Positions 12,444-25,398 of a stretch of 64,000 nucleotides of DNA are shown here, piece after piece. Numbering within the stretch: position 1 is the first letter of the stretch; each line of letters opens with the position of its first letter. A program made the position numbers and the translations under genes. The DNA lies in assembly GCA_019914945.1 (NCBI GenBank), contig CM034110.1, forward strand, positions 1,245,001-1,309,000, in the 5' to 3' direction. The DNA comes from Typha latifolia. Its lineage: Eukaryota > Streptophyta > Magnoliopsida > Poales > Typhaceae. The notes below the pieces were generated by a model. The model saw only the letters and a program-made list of their open reading frames with translations, made no database searches and was not told the origin of the DNA.

Positions 12444-13628
12444 ATGTAATTGTAAGGTCATTGGCTGATCTAACCTGATGCTTCATTTGGATGAATCGAT
12501 TACATAGAAGTGTAAAATCATCTACATTTAAGTATACAAACTTTAGCCTCCTAATGATCTATACTAAGTTTGTGCCTATAGCCACATCTTGCAAATGAAA
12601 ACTCAGGTTATCAGGTACCTCTATCGCATATATATTATTAAAACCCTAATACTGTATATAAGTTGAGCCATGTCAAGTACTAAGTAATTTTTTGTGCAAT
12701 GCTAGTAAAATATAAGTAGATCCATTTCCATCTATATTGCTATTGTTTTGTAAACTAATACATGACCTTTTCTATGACTGCTTTCCCTGAATTAGTTATA
12801 CTGTAATAAGTTCTTATGACCTGATTATCACCAACAAAATTAAGTGGTAAAATTCTATTTGATCAAAGTGAACTTTTTCTCATTCAATGAGGTTGGCATA
12901 CTTTAGAAAATATGACTTTCATGTGCTTTCTATTTCCAATCATAAAGATATAGACCCAGAAGCTCATATCCTGTTTCTATCATAGTATATGAACAGTTCC
13001 CATCTTAGATTTAGATCCGTAGCCAACCATTCTCTCATATAAGTTATATCCCTATGCAATCTTGCTGATAATTATAGAATAACTCTAGATATCAACATCA
13101 TATTGATAACTCTAATAGGGCCCTACACAAGCCACAATATATCATATAGTTAATTCATTGTAAATGTAGGTAGATTCAGGATTCACCTTTCAACAAGGCA
13201 TAAAATATTCAACTAAGCTAAGTGGTGAATCTGATAGATAAGGAAGGGGACTTCCATCTAACTAACAGTTTTGCAAGTCCTTTACTTTATATAGGCATAA
13301 AATATTCTCCCTACTTTTTTTTCTCAACTCTACAATCAAGACGTTGTCCTGCATCACATGCAAGTTCTGATGTATAAACTTGTTGGGTTTATTAAAGTAT
13401 TTGACGAGCTAATGAAGCCCTCACCTATAGGTTTATAATAGGATTTGGATTAAACCCCATATCAGCATATTGGGGGTGATATCTGATAGAACTATGTCAT
13501 GTATCTAATATTTAGATGTATATATTGTATGTATACATACTACTTTCATATCAAAATTTACAATAAAAGTTGGTTAATTATTCGGTACTTTACTTCGTAT
13601 TGACGGTCTCTGAAATAATTTTTCTTTG
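12444..13628. other. Intergenic, nothing recognised
   Basis: AT-rich sequence between the gag remnant and the solo LTR. No pol domain could be recognised in any frame. Confidence 0.5.
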
Positions 13629-13633
13629 TGCTA

Positions 13634-14470
13634 TGATAGGTCTACGGAACGATCCTTTCAAGATCTGGATTGATTGTAAGAAGCAGTCCATGCAATCGAG
13701 AAAAAATATTCATCAAATATTCTTCCGTAGTTAGAAAATTATGAAACCAAGTTAAATCGATCTGTAACTTCCTGATCTACGTTTTTTTTTTTTTTGTATT
13801 TACGCCCTTCACAGATTCGAATTACAACTGAGACAAAATCATAATATAGTGGGGATGAAGGTGGTGGTGACGGGTGGAGTGGATGTTAGGGTTATGGATG
13901 ATAATGGAGATGAGGGTGAATAGTTGATGTAGTTTAAGGGATAAAGACGAAGGGAAAAAAGTGGTCAAGATTCAAGAAAGAGAGAGGACTCGACAAACGA
14001 GGGAGATTATAAGTTAAGAGAGACTTTGCTAACGGTATAGGTGGCTAGTTGGTGAAGAGGGAGGAGGGAGATTATGGTAAAGAGACTAGAGAGAGAATAG
14101 ATGAGGCAAGAAACTAATATTCATTAAGCATAATGATTTTGGCTGCCATCCACACCTTTATAGAGGCTAGCCAATAAGCCAAAATAATAATTATTAACCC
14201 TAATTATAGTGGACTCCCACTGATTGCATTTGAACACGCCCAACCGCGTTCGAACGCACAAAAGACATTCTCTGTCGATGCGAACTGATGTAGGCTTTCG
14301 AATGTGCCAGACCGCGTTTGAACACACATTTCACATTCTCTTTTTTTTTGTGAATTGATGCAGGTGTTCGAACGTGCACCCTTTTGCGTTCGAACGCAGC
14401 TTACAGAAAATTTATTTTAATAAAAATAAATAATTAATGCAATAAGAAAAAACTCTAGCATAGTGTATCA
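13634..14470 (-). mobile_element. Solo LTR-B (Ty3/gypsy family B)
   Basis: It starts TGATAGG and ends GTATCA, and is flanked on both sides by TGCTA (13629-13633 and 14471-14475), a perfect 5-bp target duplication. It aligns over its length with the intact LTR at 23512-24374, except for a loss of about 20 bp near the start. No internal region is attached, so it is a solo LTR, the usual product of recombination between two LTRs. It holds two perfect GCGTTCGAACGC palindromes (14246 and 14386) and related degenerate copies between 14225 and 14400. The strand follows the coding direction of the full family-B element. Confidence 0.88.
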
Positions 14471-14475
14471 TGCTA

Positions 14476-14989
14476 CTAAAGTAAAACACACTTGTTCCTT
14501 TTGTATATATTCTGCAAAAAAGTGCTTTGCTAGTAGACTAGCATATCATAATACTAATCATCTGCATTAACCTACTTTATCATGCCATAAAAATAGAGTT
14601 AAGGGGCTTTCAGATTGGTTTTTTTCCCGTTCCATTTGTGTGACCATGTGAATAAATGATTATGATTAACTACACATGATGGAAAGAAATGACCTTAATA
14701 TACAATGTAGTAGAATTATTAGATGATAGCACATAATTGAGATAGCATGACACTTATTTGATTGTTAGATAATTTTATCTATGTGTTTGTGTGTGTGTTA
14801 CTATCACCAATTTATTTATGGTGATGATATCCCCTTGCGTGGGAGAATTCCCAAGTTGATATATTACTCACATAATAGTATATTTAACATACATCACATA
14901 ACTTTTCCATTATAATAGTGTTTGTAATTATATTTTCTGATCTTTATGTCGACACCCTACTTACCTAATAATATGACACTAACACATGT
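14476..14989. other. Spacer between solo LTR-B and the hAT-like nest
   Basis: AT-rich, with a short GT run near 14790. No gene or repeat was recognised. The end of it (GCACTATC, 14990-14997) is the left target duplication of the next element. Confidence 0.5.
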
Positions 14990-16120
14990 GCACTATCTAG
15001 GGTTGAAAATAGGTCGGATTAACTCCAATCAGATATGGGTGTAAATTTGTTACCCATTTCGGATTTGGATCCGAATACAGATAAATTTTTTTTTTTAAAA
15101 GAATTGGATTCAGATTTGGATACAATTTTAAATAAGTTAGTTAGATTTGGATTTGGATATCACATATCCTTTAACCCAATTATATATAAATAACTAAACC
15201 TATAAGCTATCTACTCCATCTCATTTTTTGATAAATCTAACATCAATTGCCTCATATTTTTCAATTCACCATCTCCCTCCTTTTACCGCTAGCCTCTATA
15301 ACATGTCCTCTCGTCCATTTTTGACAAGAACTTCTCACATCCCCTTCAGCCCTCTACCACCACCCCCTCTCCTCTCATTGCAATTATTGTCTAATGGTAG
15401 AAAAAGATAAGCTTTGGCCGGAACTTGGCAGTGAGTTGGAGCACCTCTTAACCTTCTCACTTCCTTTCCTTCACCTTCCCTAACCCACTCCCACTCCCTA
15501 ATTTACCTAATCCCTATGTCGACCTGCTCTAGATCGTTATCCTCAACTCGCCTTTCCCGTCTTCATCCCCTTGGCCATGAGGATAACTAGATCTTCTCCA
15601 CCACTGCTGACCATCTTCAATTGCTCCTCTCCCTCGATCTCACTTTGTCTCGCCTCATTCCTATTTAGATGCTCTCCAAAGTAGCCTTATTCCCCTTCTT
15701 GCTATCTAGAAAAAAGCCCCCTTTATCCGCGCTATCTCCCAAATCCTCTTCATCTCTTTTGACAATGACATGGTTCGGATTGTAATAACCCATGCAGGGT
15801 AAAAAATTGCCGGGCACGACACGATCGACCATGATGTGGTCGGTCTCGTGCCCACCATGCCATGGCAGCGGTGGAGGTGCCATGCACCTCCACCGAGCCA
15901 CTCTTCTCCATGCCGCGACGATGCGTGGAGGTGGGACCCAACCCACCGGCCACTCCGCCGCCGTGTGACCATCTCTCTCTCTTTAATATTTTTTCTCTCT
16001 CTCTTCCCCGCATTTTCTCAATCTCTCTCTAGCTTTCTCCCCCTCTCTCCCTCTAGTTCACGCAGTCACTGACCGTCGAGAAGAGCTGTCGTCGACCCTT
16101 TTATCCACCGGTGAGCCTCC

Positions 16121-16130
<10 letters not shown>

Positions 16131-16214
<84 letters not shown>
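16131..16214 (+). repeat. CT microsatellite in LTR-A copy 2
   Basis: Nearly uninterrupted CT dinucleotides. The other LTR-A copies also have CT (GA on the opposite strand) tracts at the same relative place: 18640-18820 reversed in copy 3 and about 61578-61612 in copy 4. Confidence 0.9.
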
Positions 16215-16217
<3 letters not shown>

Positions 16218-16386
16218 TTCCTCTCGGGATCGCCAGAGGTTTGAGCCACCGGCGAGAGGCCGGCCGCTGAGTGGCCACTAGCGGCCGTACCCCTCCCCTA
16301 CGGCCTAGCCCTCTTCTTTTTTTTTCTTCTTCTTCTCCTCCTCCTTCCCTTCTTTCCTCCTCTCGGGTAGCACCCTGCTGCGCATG

Positions 16387-16407
16387 GTGCTGGGCTCAGC
16401 CCAGCAC
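16387..16407. repeat. Perfect palindrome in LTR-A copy 2
   Basis: The arms GTGCTGGGCT and AGCCCAGCAC flank a single central base. A similar imperfect palindrome lies in copy 3 (about 18397-18417, reversed), and a degraded one in copy 4 near 61782. An AT-rich TATATAG follows directly. Confidence 0.7.
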
Positions 16408-16597
16408 TGTATATAGTTATTTTTAATATATATATATATGCATATTATTGATTACTATTTAAATTATATTTGATTATATTATTAATTATTTAATTAGTTT
16501 AGTTAATCTAATGTACTTAATTTATATGAATTAAATCTAATTATATTATATTTAGCAAAATACCTGCAATATAAATTACTATATTAATCCTAGATAG

Positions 16598-17028
16598 TGA
16601 TGGGTTCCTGTACCAAAAGGTCGGCTACGGAACGATTCTTTCAAGATCTAGATTTATTACATGAATCAGTCCGCACAATTGTGGAAAAATATTCATCATA
16701 TAGTCTCCTGTAGTTAAAAAATTACGAAACTAAGTTTATTAGATTTACAACTCCCTTATCTACAATTTTTGTATTCACACTGTTCGCATATTCGAACTGC
16801 AACTCAGACAAAAATATGAAATAATGTGGGTGATGGTGGTGGTGACGGGTGGAGTGGATGTTAAGGTTATGGATGATTATGAAGATGAAGGTGGAGGGTG
16901 GATGTGGTTAAGGGATATAGACGAAGGGAAAGAAGTGGTCGAGATCCCAAAAAAGAGGTAGGATTCGACAGTCAAGGGAGATTAGAAGTTGGGAGAGACC
17001 TTGCCAACGGTAGAAGTGGTAGGTTGGT
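16598..17028 (-). repeat. 3' LTR-B of the family-B element, truncated
   Basis: It aligns with 23512-23945 of the intact LTR (shared CGGCTACGGAACGATT and GTGGTGACGGGTGGAGTGG) and stops abruptly after GGTAGGTTGGT at 17028, where LTR-A sequence begins. Confidence 0.85.
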
Positions 17029-19005
17029 TATGCATTTCTCAACATCACAATCATCACCGACATGTCGGTATAATATCATCATACTAGACCATTGTGCACA
17101 GCTAACACTCGGTACCCAGTCTCAACATCATGTTCGAAGGCTCAGAGCATACTCCGCCACCTGCAAGAGTATCTCAAATATAACCATACCCCGCCACCCG
17201 CTAGGGTATCAACATCCATCTAGACCGGGCACCCACATAGTTGATAGAAATCTTGTGAGAATAACTCACCACATATGCCCTAGCGAACGACATGTGTCCG
17301 AATATCTGTTGCGTACACAGACTAACGACCTCAGACGTAAGGCCAACAGGATCGCGACTATACCTCGCACCCACTCGGGTATCCTCATGCTTTCTATCAA
17401 CTATCCTATCGATTACATTTCATGCTTTCCTTCTAAATGATAGATCATATGCATATATCCAGTTCGATAATAAGTCAATGCATAACAGGAATTTATGTAG
17501 AATAGGAATCAAGAGAAAAATAATGCAATATAGTCTCCGATCATGTAGTCAACACATGCATATTCATGCTAATCTATTACATGCATACTCATGCTACAGA
17601 TCAACTGGACATAACATTATAACAATATAATCATCTCTTATCATCTCTATTTATCATCATCATGCTCATATCCAAGATCAGCCTAATTAGATGCATGATA
17701 AAATATGCTCGACTGTAATCATCTCTAGATAAAGTCATATAATTATGCTGGAGGCCAAAACATGTATGTACATAATATATAATATAACATAATTTGAGAA
17801 AGACGTTTAGGGGATAAGACTACTCACCACCACTACAAATACCAAACAACCACTCGCTCACATTGATACGACAACGATTAAGCCTCGATAGCTAGGTCCA
17901 CAGGGTCTTGAACAGGGGGGGTCAGGATCTGAAATTATTTATAACAAATAATGTCAGTCTTTCTATTCATTAAAATTAACCCGGCAAGAAAGATAGTTTC
18001 TTGTTGTAATTATGTACTCTTCATTTCTATATTTATTTTGTTATTTATTAATCATATTTATATTATTTAATAGTGTATTTAAAATATAATTTATCTGTCT
18101 ATTATTCTCCTTGACAATTAAGAGAATAAGAATTAAGTTACTACAAATAATTACATAAGAATATAAGTACATAATCCTAATAATTACTATTACCTACTTA
18201 GGATTAAAATAGTAATTTATATTGGAGGTATTTTGCTAAACAAGATATAATTAGAATTATATACTAACTATGATATAATTTTATTTAATTTGTATAAACT
18301 AAATACATTAAATTAACTAAGCTAAACTAATTGTGCATATATATATATATAACTATATATATAGTACTCGGCTCAGCCCAGCAGCATGCACAGTAGGGCG
18401 CTGGGCCGAGCCCAGCACCACTTGCAGGGTGCAGTCAGAGGAGAGAAGGGAAGAAGGAGGAAGAGGAGAGGAAGAAGAAAGAGAAGAAGAAGAAGAAGAA
18501 GAAGAAGAAGAAAGAAGAAGAAAGAACAGGGTTGGGCCATAGGGGAGGGGTGCGGCCACTGGTGGCCACTCAGCGACTGGCCTTTCGCCGACGGCTCAAT
18601 CCTTTGGCAGTCCTGAGAGGAAGCCGACAAAGAGAGAAAGAGAGATAGAGAGACAGGTAGAAAGAGAGAGATAGAGAGAGAGAGAGGATGGAGGCTCACC
18701 GGAGCTAGTGGAGGTGGTTGCGGCAGCGAGTAGAGAGAGAAAGTGTGTTTGAGAGAGAGAGAAAGAGAGAAAGGTAAGAAAGAACCCGAAAGAAAGAGAG
18801 AGAGAGAGAGAGAGAGGAAGAAAAGGGAGAGAGGCGGTGGGGGGGAGACTGCGGTGGTGGCGGTGGCGGGGGCCCACTGTGCCAACTGGCTCGGCCAGGT
18901 TGGTCGGGCCAGCGCTTGGGGCGCGTGGCGCCCAACCCAGCTGCCACTGCATGGCACGAGCTGTCATGCCATGCAGTGGAGGAATTTTTTTTTTTGGTTG
19001 TTACA
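17029..19005 (-). mobile_element. LTR-A copy 3, inverted and truncated
   Basis: Read on the minus strand it starts TGTAACAACC at 19005, directly after the truncated integrase reading frame, and runs through the GA/CT tracts, palindrome, AT-rich middle and hairpin units. It stops at TGCATA (17029), which corresponds to 25578 in copy 2. About 810 bp of its 3' end are missing, together with the neighbouring half of LTR-B and the 3' part of the family-B interior. One deletion after insertion would explain all of this. Confidence 0.85.
18484..18530 (+). repeat. GAA-type purine microsatellite
   Basis: A run of AGA/GAA triplets inside LTR-A copy 3. The long frames that cross it on both strands are low-complexity and not genes. 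Confidence 0.85.
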
Positions 19006-19007
19006 CA

Positions 19008-22000
19008 CTTTTGGTTACGCATCGGACGCAAGGTCACCTATCGATACGGTTGCACCCTCATAAACACCTAACTGCTGATGTCGAATTCCTGCTCCCTATG
19101 GCTGCGATCATAAACTTGCTTGATGCGGTTTTGAGCAAGTTTAAGATGAGCACGCAATCTCCTCAATGTGGCATCTCTATCCATCAAAGCTAAATCCACC
19201 TCCGTTTGATCTATAGATGCCACTAGATCATAAGCGCGTAACGTCGGAGCCATGCGTCCATACACCACCTCAAATGGAGTCATGCCAATGCTGCTATGGT
19301 AGGTGGTGTTGTAAGACCACTTCACCCACGGTAAGAACTCTAACCATCATCTCGGCATCTCTCCAACAAAACACCTCAAGTACTGCTCAATGCCTCGATT
19401 GACCACTTCGATTTCGCCGTCCGTCTGTGGATGGTAGGCCGAACTGAATTTCAATCGAGTCCTCTGCAATCTGAAAAACTCTATCCAAAAGTCGCTCATA
19501 AATACACGATCACGATCTGAAACAATCGTGCGTGGCATACCATGTAACCGAGCAACATCACTCACAATAATTTCAGCCACTGATTTGGCTGAAAATGGAT
19601 GTGACAATGCTGAAAAGTGCGCATACTTGCTCAATCTGTCAACCACCACAAAGATAACGGAATAACTACGTACTAGCGAAAGACCCTCTATGAAATCCAT
19701 AGAAAAGTCTTCCCAAACACGGTCCGGTATAGGTAAAGGTTGTAGTAATCTAGCAGGTTTCAATGTGGTTGCCTTAGCCCTTTGACAGACTTCGGAAGCA
19801 CAGACAAATCTCCTTATATCCCGTCTCAATCCTGGCCACATGCAACTCTAAGATATCCTCCTATAAGTCCTCAAGACACCCTCATGACCAGTCTTTGGAG
19901 TTTGGTGGAAGTGCTCTAACAATTTCTGCCGCAATCCATCATTTGTGGGTACCCGAATGCATCCGCGGTCCAGCAAAAAACTGCCTCGGTTCTCCAACTC
20001 TGGATGGCGCTTCGAATCATCCAACACCCCCTGCAATAATCTCTAAACATTTAGGTCAGATATATATGCATATCTTAACTTGTCAAGGAAGGGAAAGGTA
20101 GGAGAGGAATAGGTTGCAAGCTCGGCGATATTGGGTTGGCGCGATAGTGTATCCACCGCTCTATTTTCTATTCCCTTCTTGTATTGTATTTCATAAGCAT
20201 ACCCAACAATTTTGTAACCTATCTCTGTTGTGCCAGAGTATGTATACATTGTCCCATAAAGTATGGAAGGCTCTTTTGATCGGTTCGAATAATGAATCGC
20301 CTACCGATCAAATTAGGCCTCAACTTTGTCACCGCATACAGAATTGCCAACATCTCTCTCTCATAAGTCGATAATTGCTGAGATTTTTGTGATAAAGCCT
20401 TACTAAGAAAGGCAATGTAATGTCCTCCTTGCATTAGTACAACTCCTATGTCAACACGCGACGCATCACATTCCACAATGAACTCTTTGATGAAGTCCGG
20501 TAGCACTAAAATGGGCGCTGTCGTCATTACTGTTTTTAGTTTTTCAAAGGTTGTAGTGGCTTCATCCGTCCATCTAAAAGAGTCTTTCTTCAACAATGAG
20601 TCTTTCTTGCCATATTCGGCGATGAAACGGCGATAGTATCTGGTCAACCCCAAAAATCCTCTCAATCCGACGATAGTATCCGCCTAAGCGATCATGCATG
20701 CTACCTTTTGAGGATCCGCCGCTACACCTTTTGCTGAGATGATGTGGCCTAAATACTCCACTTATGATACTCCTCATAGGCATTTGGACTTTTTGATCTT
20801 CAATTGGTTTTGCTTCAACAAATTCAGCACATCCTCTAAATGACGCCAATGCTCCAATTCAGTCTTACTATACACCAAAATGTCGTCAAAAAATATCAAG
20901 ACATACCTTCGCAAGAGAGGCCAAAATATATCATCCATGAGGCCTTGAAAGGTAGTTGGAGCATTGGTGAGATCAAAAGGCATCACCCGAAACTCATACT
21001 GCCTGTTCGGAGTTCGAAATGCAGTTTTATGCACATCCGCCGGGTGAACTCTAATTTGATGATACTCGGCCCTCAGGTCAAGTTTGCTGAATATGGTCGC
21101 CCCTACAAGCTCGTCCAGCAGCTCCTATATAATTGGAATAGGATACCAGTCCTTAATGGTAATAGCATTTAGTGACCGATAGTCGACACAAAAATGTCAT
21201 GTCCCATCTTTTTTTCGCACCAATAGCACAGGGGATGAGTATGAGCTATGACTTAGTTGTATGAGTCCTTGCTCCAATATCTCGACTACCACCTTGGAGA
21301 TAAATTTTTTTTGCACATGTGGATACCGATATGGCCTCATGTTCGCCGGTGCAACCACGGGTACAATCTCTATGTGATGGTCCATCGTTCGCCTCGGTGG
21401 CAACTCCTGTGGCTCCTTAAACAATCCAAAAAGGTTATCTAATAAATTAGACAATTCAATTATAGTACCTAAACTCATTTGAGGCTCATCTTCTACTAGT
21501 CCTCATTGAAGAAGATAGGCCAAATCATACGCACAAGGTAGCCACACCATCGGCTGCATCGCAGGAATCGGTGAAGAACCAACGCCATCAAGCCGCACAT
21601 CTTTGTTTCCTTGTTTAAATTTCATCCACATGCTCCGGAAATCAAAAGTGATGGGTCCCAAGCTTTGTAACCACTAGGTGCCTAGGATAATGTCCTCTCC
21701 TCACAGCGTCAATGGATACAAGTCCACAATAATATCGTGTCCTTGTACCTGTATACTAATCTGGTGGCACAAGCTCTCCGCCTTAAGCTTCGTGCCGTCT
21801 CCAATAAGAATGTCAAATCCTGTGGTCGGCTCGGCATCCAAATCCAATTTCCTTACTAACTCTCGTCTAGAAAGTTGTGTGTACTCCTAAAATTGATGAG
21901 TATGTGCACATAATGCTTTCTAACGAGTTCGTATACCTATAACGTCCTCGGCGCAGAAGTACCTGAATATGCATGCATTGATATTTCATCTTGGATATCT

Positions 22001-22073
22001 TTCTCCGCACCATCCTCAATGGCCTCCTCATGGACCTCCTATAGATACTCTCTATCATCAACAACCTTATCAT
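19008..22073 (-). pseudogene. Family-B pol: protease, RT, RNase H, integrase, broken
   Basis: Read from high to low coordinates. The protease region (about 21900) has THNFL, but the expected catalytic DSG reads NFR. RT follows: RKKDGT near 21200, then FFDDILVYS near 20885, with the catalytic aspartates kept. RNase H gives CDASRVDIG and YEREMLAILYAV (20219-20665). Integrase gives the zinc-binding part (HFHQTPKTGHEG, CASEVCQRAK), the core DFIEGL, IVSDRD and AYHPQTDGEIEVVNR (19347-19841), and the tail YHSSIGMTPFEVVYGR (19068-19325). A further LQPYRQ-type motif occurs before the break at 19008. Stops and frameshifts separate these blocks, so no active polyprotein can be made. Confidence 0.92.
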
Positions 22074-23469
22074 CCTCCTTGAGACTGTCGATGAGCATCA
22101 CCCTCCCGATCGGTTTAGAACACTGATGACCGGGGGTGAAACATTCATCGCATCAAAAGTAAAGGCCCTTCGCTCTTTGCTCCTCCACTTGAGTAGATGT
22201 GAGAGTTCGAACGGGGGGGTCTTGTGCATCCTCTAACATCGGAAGAAGGTCTCAAAGGTGGTCGTGGTCTAGTACTTGTAGCCACTATTTTTGAACCCGT
22301 AGAATTTTCAGCTGGCATTCTAAGTGCAAAACACCCATATCAGTTGCTCCAATTGGTTTTCACTGCCATCTTTAGAGCCTTATGCTTTTGCTCCATCCTC
22401 ACGGCTTTCTCAAAGGCCTCCTCAAGAGTAGTAGGACAAAGAGCACGAACATCCGCTTGTATCTTCTCTCATAGTCCTAAAATAAATGTGCTCATCAATG
22501 TCGATTCGGGCCAAGGTGGCTCACAACGACTACTAATTCTTTCAAACTCAGCTTGGTAATCTAATACGGTTGTCCTCTGAACCATCTTGCTTAATGTGGC
22601 AACAAAATCTTCATATGCCGCTGTCCTAAATCTACGTGTAATTCTCCTACAAAAGTCAGCCCATCTTGTAAATACTCCACCACGAATAATCGATCTATAC
22701 CAATGCAATGCCGTTCATTGGAGGTGAAAGCTTGCCATCTAGACCTTTGGCATCCTCCGTTGTCCCTTGACAATCAAAGTATTGTTCAACTTGAAATACC
22801 CAATCCGTTGGATCACCGCCATGGAATTTTAGAAAGTCCAAGCATGCGGTTCTCCCACGAATAGCATTATCGGGTTCATGAAAGATCCGTGGTTTAAGTC
22901 TAAACCTTTGTGCATGTTGATTACCTTTCTAAATCCTCAAGCACATCCATCACCATCTCCGAAGGCATCAACCTCATTCTTAAAGTGCCAATCTTCCTCA
23001 TCAACAAAGCGCACCGGTGCGCATGTCTCTCGGGTTCCACCATCGTCGGTCTTGGGTTTTGTATCGGAGGTGGGGGATGATGTGTAAGCATAGGTAAGAT
23101 GAGATCATTGACATTAACATGTTGCACCTGGACCTGTGGGGTATCAGATCGGTTTGGTTCCACCGCTGGTCCTTCTTGAGGTACCAATCTTCGTTGAGGA
23201 GATGACGAAACCGATCGGTTCATGACATATTCCTTTAGATCATTATGATCCTTTTGTATTGCATCCACTCTATGCAGCAATATTTGAAACATGCCCCTAA
23301 TTTCATCTGCCAAGCCCATATTCACACCCATGGTCGTTGGTTGACTCGGTCCTGCCATAGTCGCTCTAAAGGAATCAGCCTCACGGTTATGGTTATCATG
23401 GGTTGAGTCTTCTCTTGTCGATGTGCTCTCCATTGGTCTCCTTGTTGAGGTCATCTTCTTTGTTTCCAC
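22074..23469 (-). pseudogene. Family-B gag, broken
   Basis: The first ATG is at 23469, 28 bp past the primer-binding site. The N-terminal frame (22921-23469) is rich in Ser, Thr and Pro, as in many plant gags. The conserved retrotransposon gag core is at 22469-22708 (FTRWADFCRRITRRF, then VLDYQAEFERIS). A zinc-knuckle-like motif, CDECFTPGHQC, is near 22119-22155, just before protease. Several stops interrupt the frame. Confidence 0.88.
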
Positions 23470-23496
23470 TATTAATGGAGGTCTGAGGTTCGCCCT

Positions 23497-23508
23497 GCTC
23501 TGATACCA
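23497..23508 (-). other. Primer-binding site, initiator tRNA-Met type
   Basis: The minus strand reads TGGTATCAGAGC, an exact match to the common plant primer site. It is separated by ATT from the LTR end CA. This fixes both the LTR-B boundary at 23512 and the direction of the element. Confidence 0.95.
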
Positions 23509-23511
23509 AAT

Positions 23512-24374
23512 TGATAGGTTCTTATACCAAAATGTCGGCTACGGAACGATTCCTTCAAGATTTGGATTTATTACATGAATTAGTCCGCACAATTGTGGAA
23601 AAATATTCTTTATATATTCTTTGATAGTTAGAAAATTACAAAACCAAGTGGATTAGATTCTTAACTCTCTAATCTATAATTTTTGTATTTACACCCTTTG
23701 CAGATTCAAATGGCAACTGGGACGAAAATATAAAATAACGTGGGTAATGGTGGTGGTGACGAGTGGAGTGGAGTGGATGTTAGGGTTATGAATGACTATA
23801 GAGATGAAGGTGGAGGGTGAATGTGGTTAAAGGGATATAGACAAAGGGAAAGAAGTGGTCGAGATCCCAAATAAGAAGGACTCGATAATCGAGAGAGGTT
23901 AAGAGTTAGGAGAGACCTTGCTAACGGTAGAGGTGGTAGGTTGGTGAAAAGGGAGGAGGGAGAGGGATTAGAGAGAAGATAGGAGGCAAGAAATCAATAA
24001 TCCAATAGCATAATGAATTTGGCTGCCATCCACATATTTATAGAGGCTAGTCAACAAGTCCTAAAATAATAAGTAGCCCTAATTCTAGAGGATTCCTGTC
24101 GATCACGTTCGAATGCGCCTGATTACGTTCGAATGTACAAAAGACATTCTTTGCATGTGTGAATGCGATGCAGACGTTTGAACGCGGCGTTTGAACTCAC
24201 CTAACTGCGTTCGAATGCAGTTTTTGCGTCCTCTGCATTTGCGAACCTAATGCAGGCGTTCGCAAGGGCATTCAAACGCGACCCCTCCTGCGTTCGTACG
24301 CGACCCATAGGAATTTTGTTTTAATGAAAATAAACAACTAATGTAGTAAGTAAAGATCCTAACTAAATGTATCA
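23512..24374 (-). repeat. 5' LTR-B of the family-B element, intact
   Basis: 863 bp, TGATAGG...GTATCA on the plus strand. The boundaries are supported by the adjacent primer site, by the target duplication and by the solo copy at 13634-14470. The TTCGAA-type palindromic motifs lie between 24100 and 24310, in what would be U3 for a minus-strand transcript. Confidence 0.92.
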
Positions 24375-25398
24375 GATATGTAATAGTAATTATTAGGGTT
24401 ATATACGTATATTCTTGCGTAATAATTTATAGTAACTTAATTCTTATTTTTCTTCATTATCAAAGAGAATAATATGAAGATAATTATGTTTTAAATACAC
24501 TATTAAATAATATTATTATAGTTAATAAATAACAAAACAAATATAGAAATGAAGAGTACATAATTACAATGAGAAATTATCTTTTAGCCGGATTAATTTT
24601 AATTAATAGAAATACTGATATTATTTGTTATAAATAAATTTCAAATCCCAATCCCCCTATTCAAGACCCGGTGAACTTAGCTATCGAGGCCTGATCGTTA
24701 TCGTAGTAACGTGAACGAGTGATTATTTGGTAAATACAATGGTGTGAGTATTCTTATCTCCTAGACGCCTTTCTCAAATTAGGATTTATTATATAATTAT
24801 GTATATACATATTTTGGCCTCCAGCATGATTATATGACCTTATTTAGAGATAATTTTAGTTGAGCATATTATATCAGTTATTTGATTAGACTGATTTGGG
24901 ATATGAGTATGCTGGTGATATATAGAAATGGTTGGAGATGATTATATTGTTATGATATTATGTAGAGATGATCTTTAGCATAAGTATGCGTCTAATAGAC
25001 TAGCATGAGTATGCATGTGATAGATGTATGATTCGAGATTGCATTGCATTATTTTTCTCTTTACTTCTTTACCACCTAAATTCCTGATATGCATGACTTG
25101 CTATAGTACTGAATATATGCACGTAATCTATCATATAGAAAGAAATGCATAAATCTCATTAATAAGAAAATTAATAGAAAAAGCATGTGGGTACCTAAGT
25201 AGACGCTAGAGTTAAGGGTGCCTAGATTGATGATTATGGTCGTTGATATGTGATATCTTGTGGTCCACGTCCGAGGTCAATTGAGTCTATGCGCACAGAC
25301 AATCGGACACTTGCCGTTCGCCAAGGCATGTGTGTGGCGAGTTACTCTCATGTGATTTCTATTAACTAGTAGGGTACCCGATCTGGATGGATTTTGAT

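Larger units (their letters stand above)
16598..24374 (-). mobile_element. Ty3/gypsy retrotransposon, family B, damaged
   Basis: It is read on the minus strand: LTR-B (24374-23512), primer-binding site, gag, protease, reverse transcriptase, RNase H, integrase, then a broken 3' LTR (17028-16598). The target duplication is GATAG (16593-16597) and GATAT (24375-24379). The end of integrase, the polypurine tract and the first half of the 3' LTR are gone, replaced by an inverted partial LTR-A (17029-19005). The domain order RT-RNaseH-INT places it in Ty3/gypsy. The integrase and RNase H wording is like that of plant chromoviruses, possibly Reina or a relative, but the region where a chromodomain would sit is deleted. 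Confidence 0.9.

Noticed and set aside
16066..16278. Minus-strand frames of Arg-Glu repeats
   Set aside because: They are translations of a CT microsatellite inside LTR-A.
16898..17440. 180-aa plus-strand frame
   Set aside because: It crosses the LTR-B/LTR-A junction at 17028, so it is a chance fusion of two repeats.
18333..18967. Long frames on both strands (up to 194 aa)
   Set aside because: They consist of Ser/Leu/Pro or Arg/Glu runs over GA/CT tracts in an inverted LTR and show no conserved domain.
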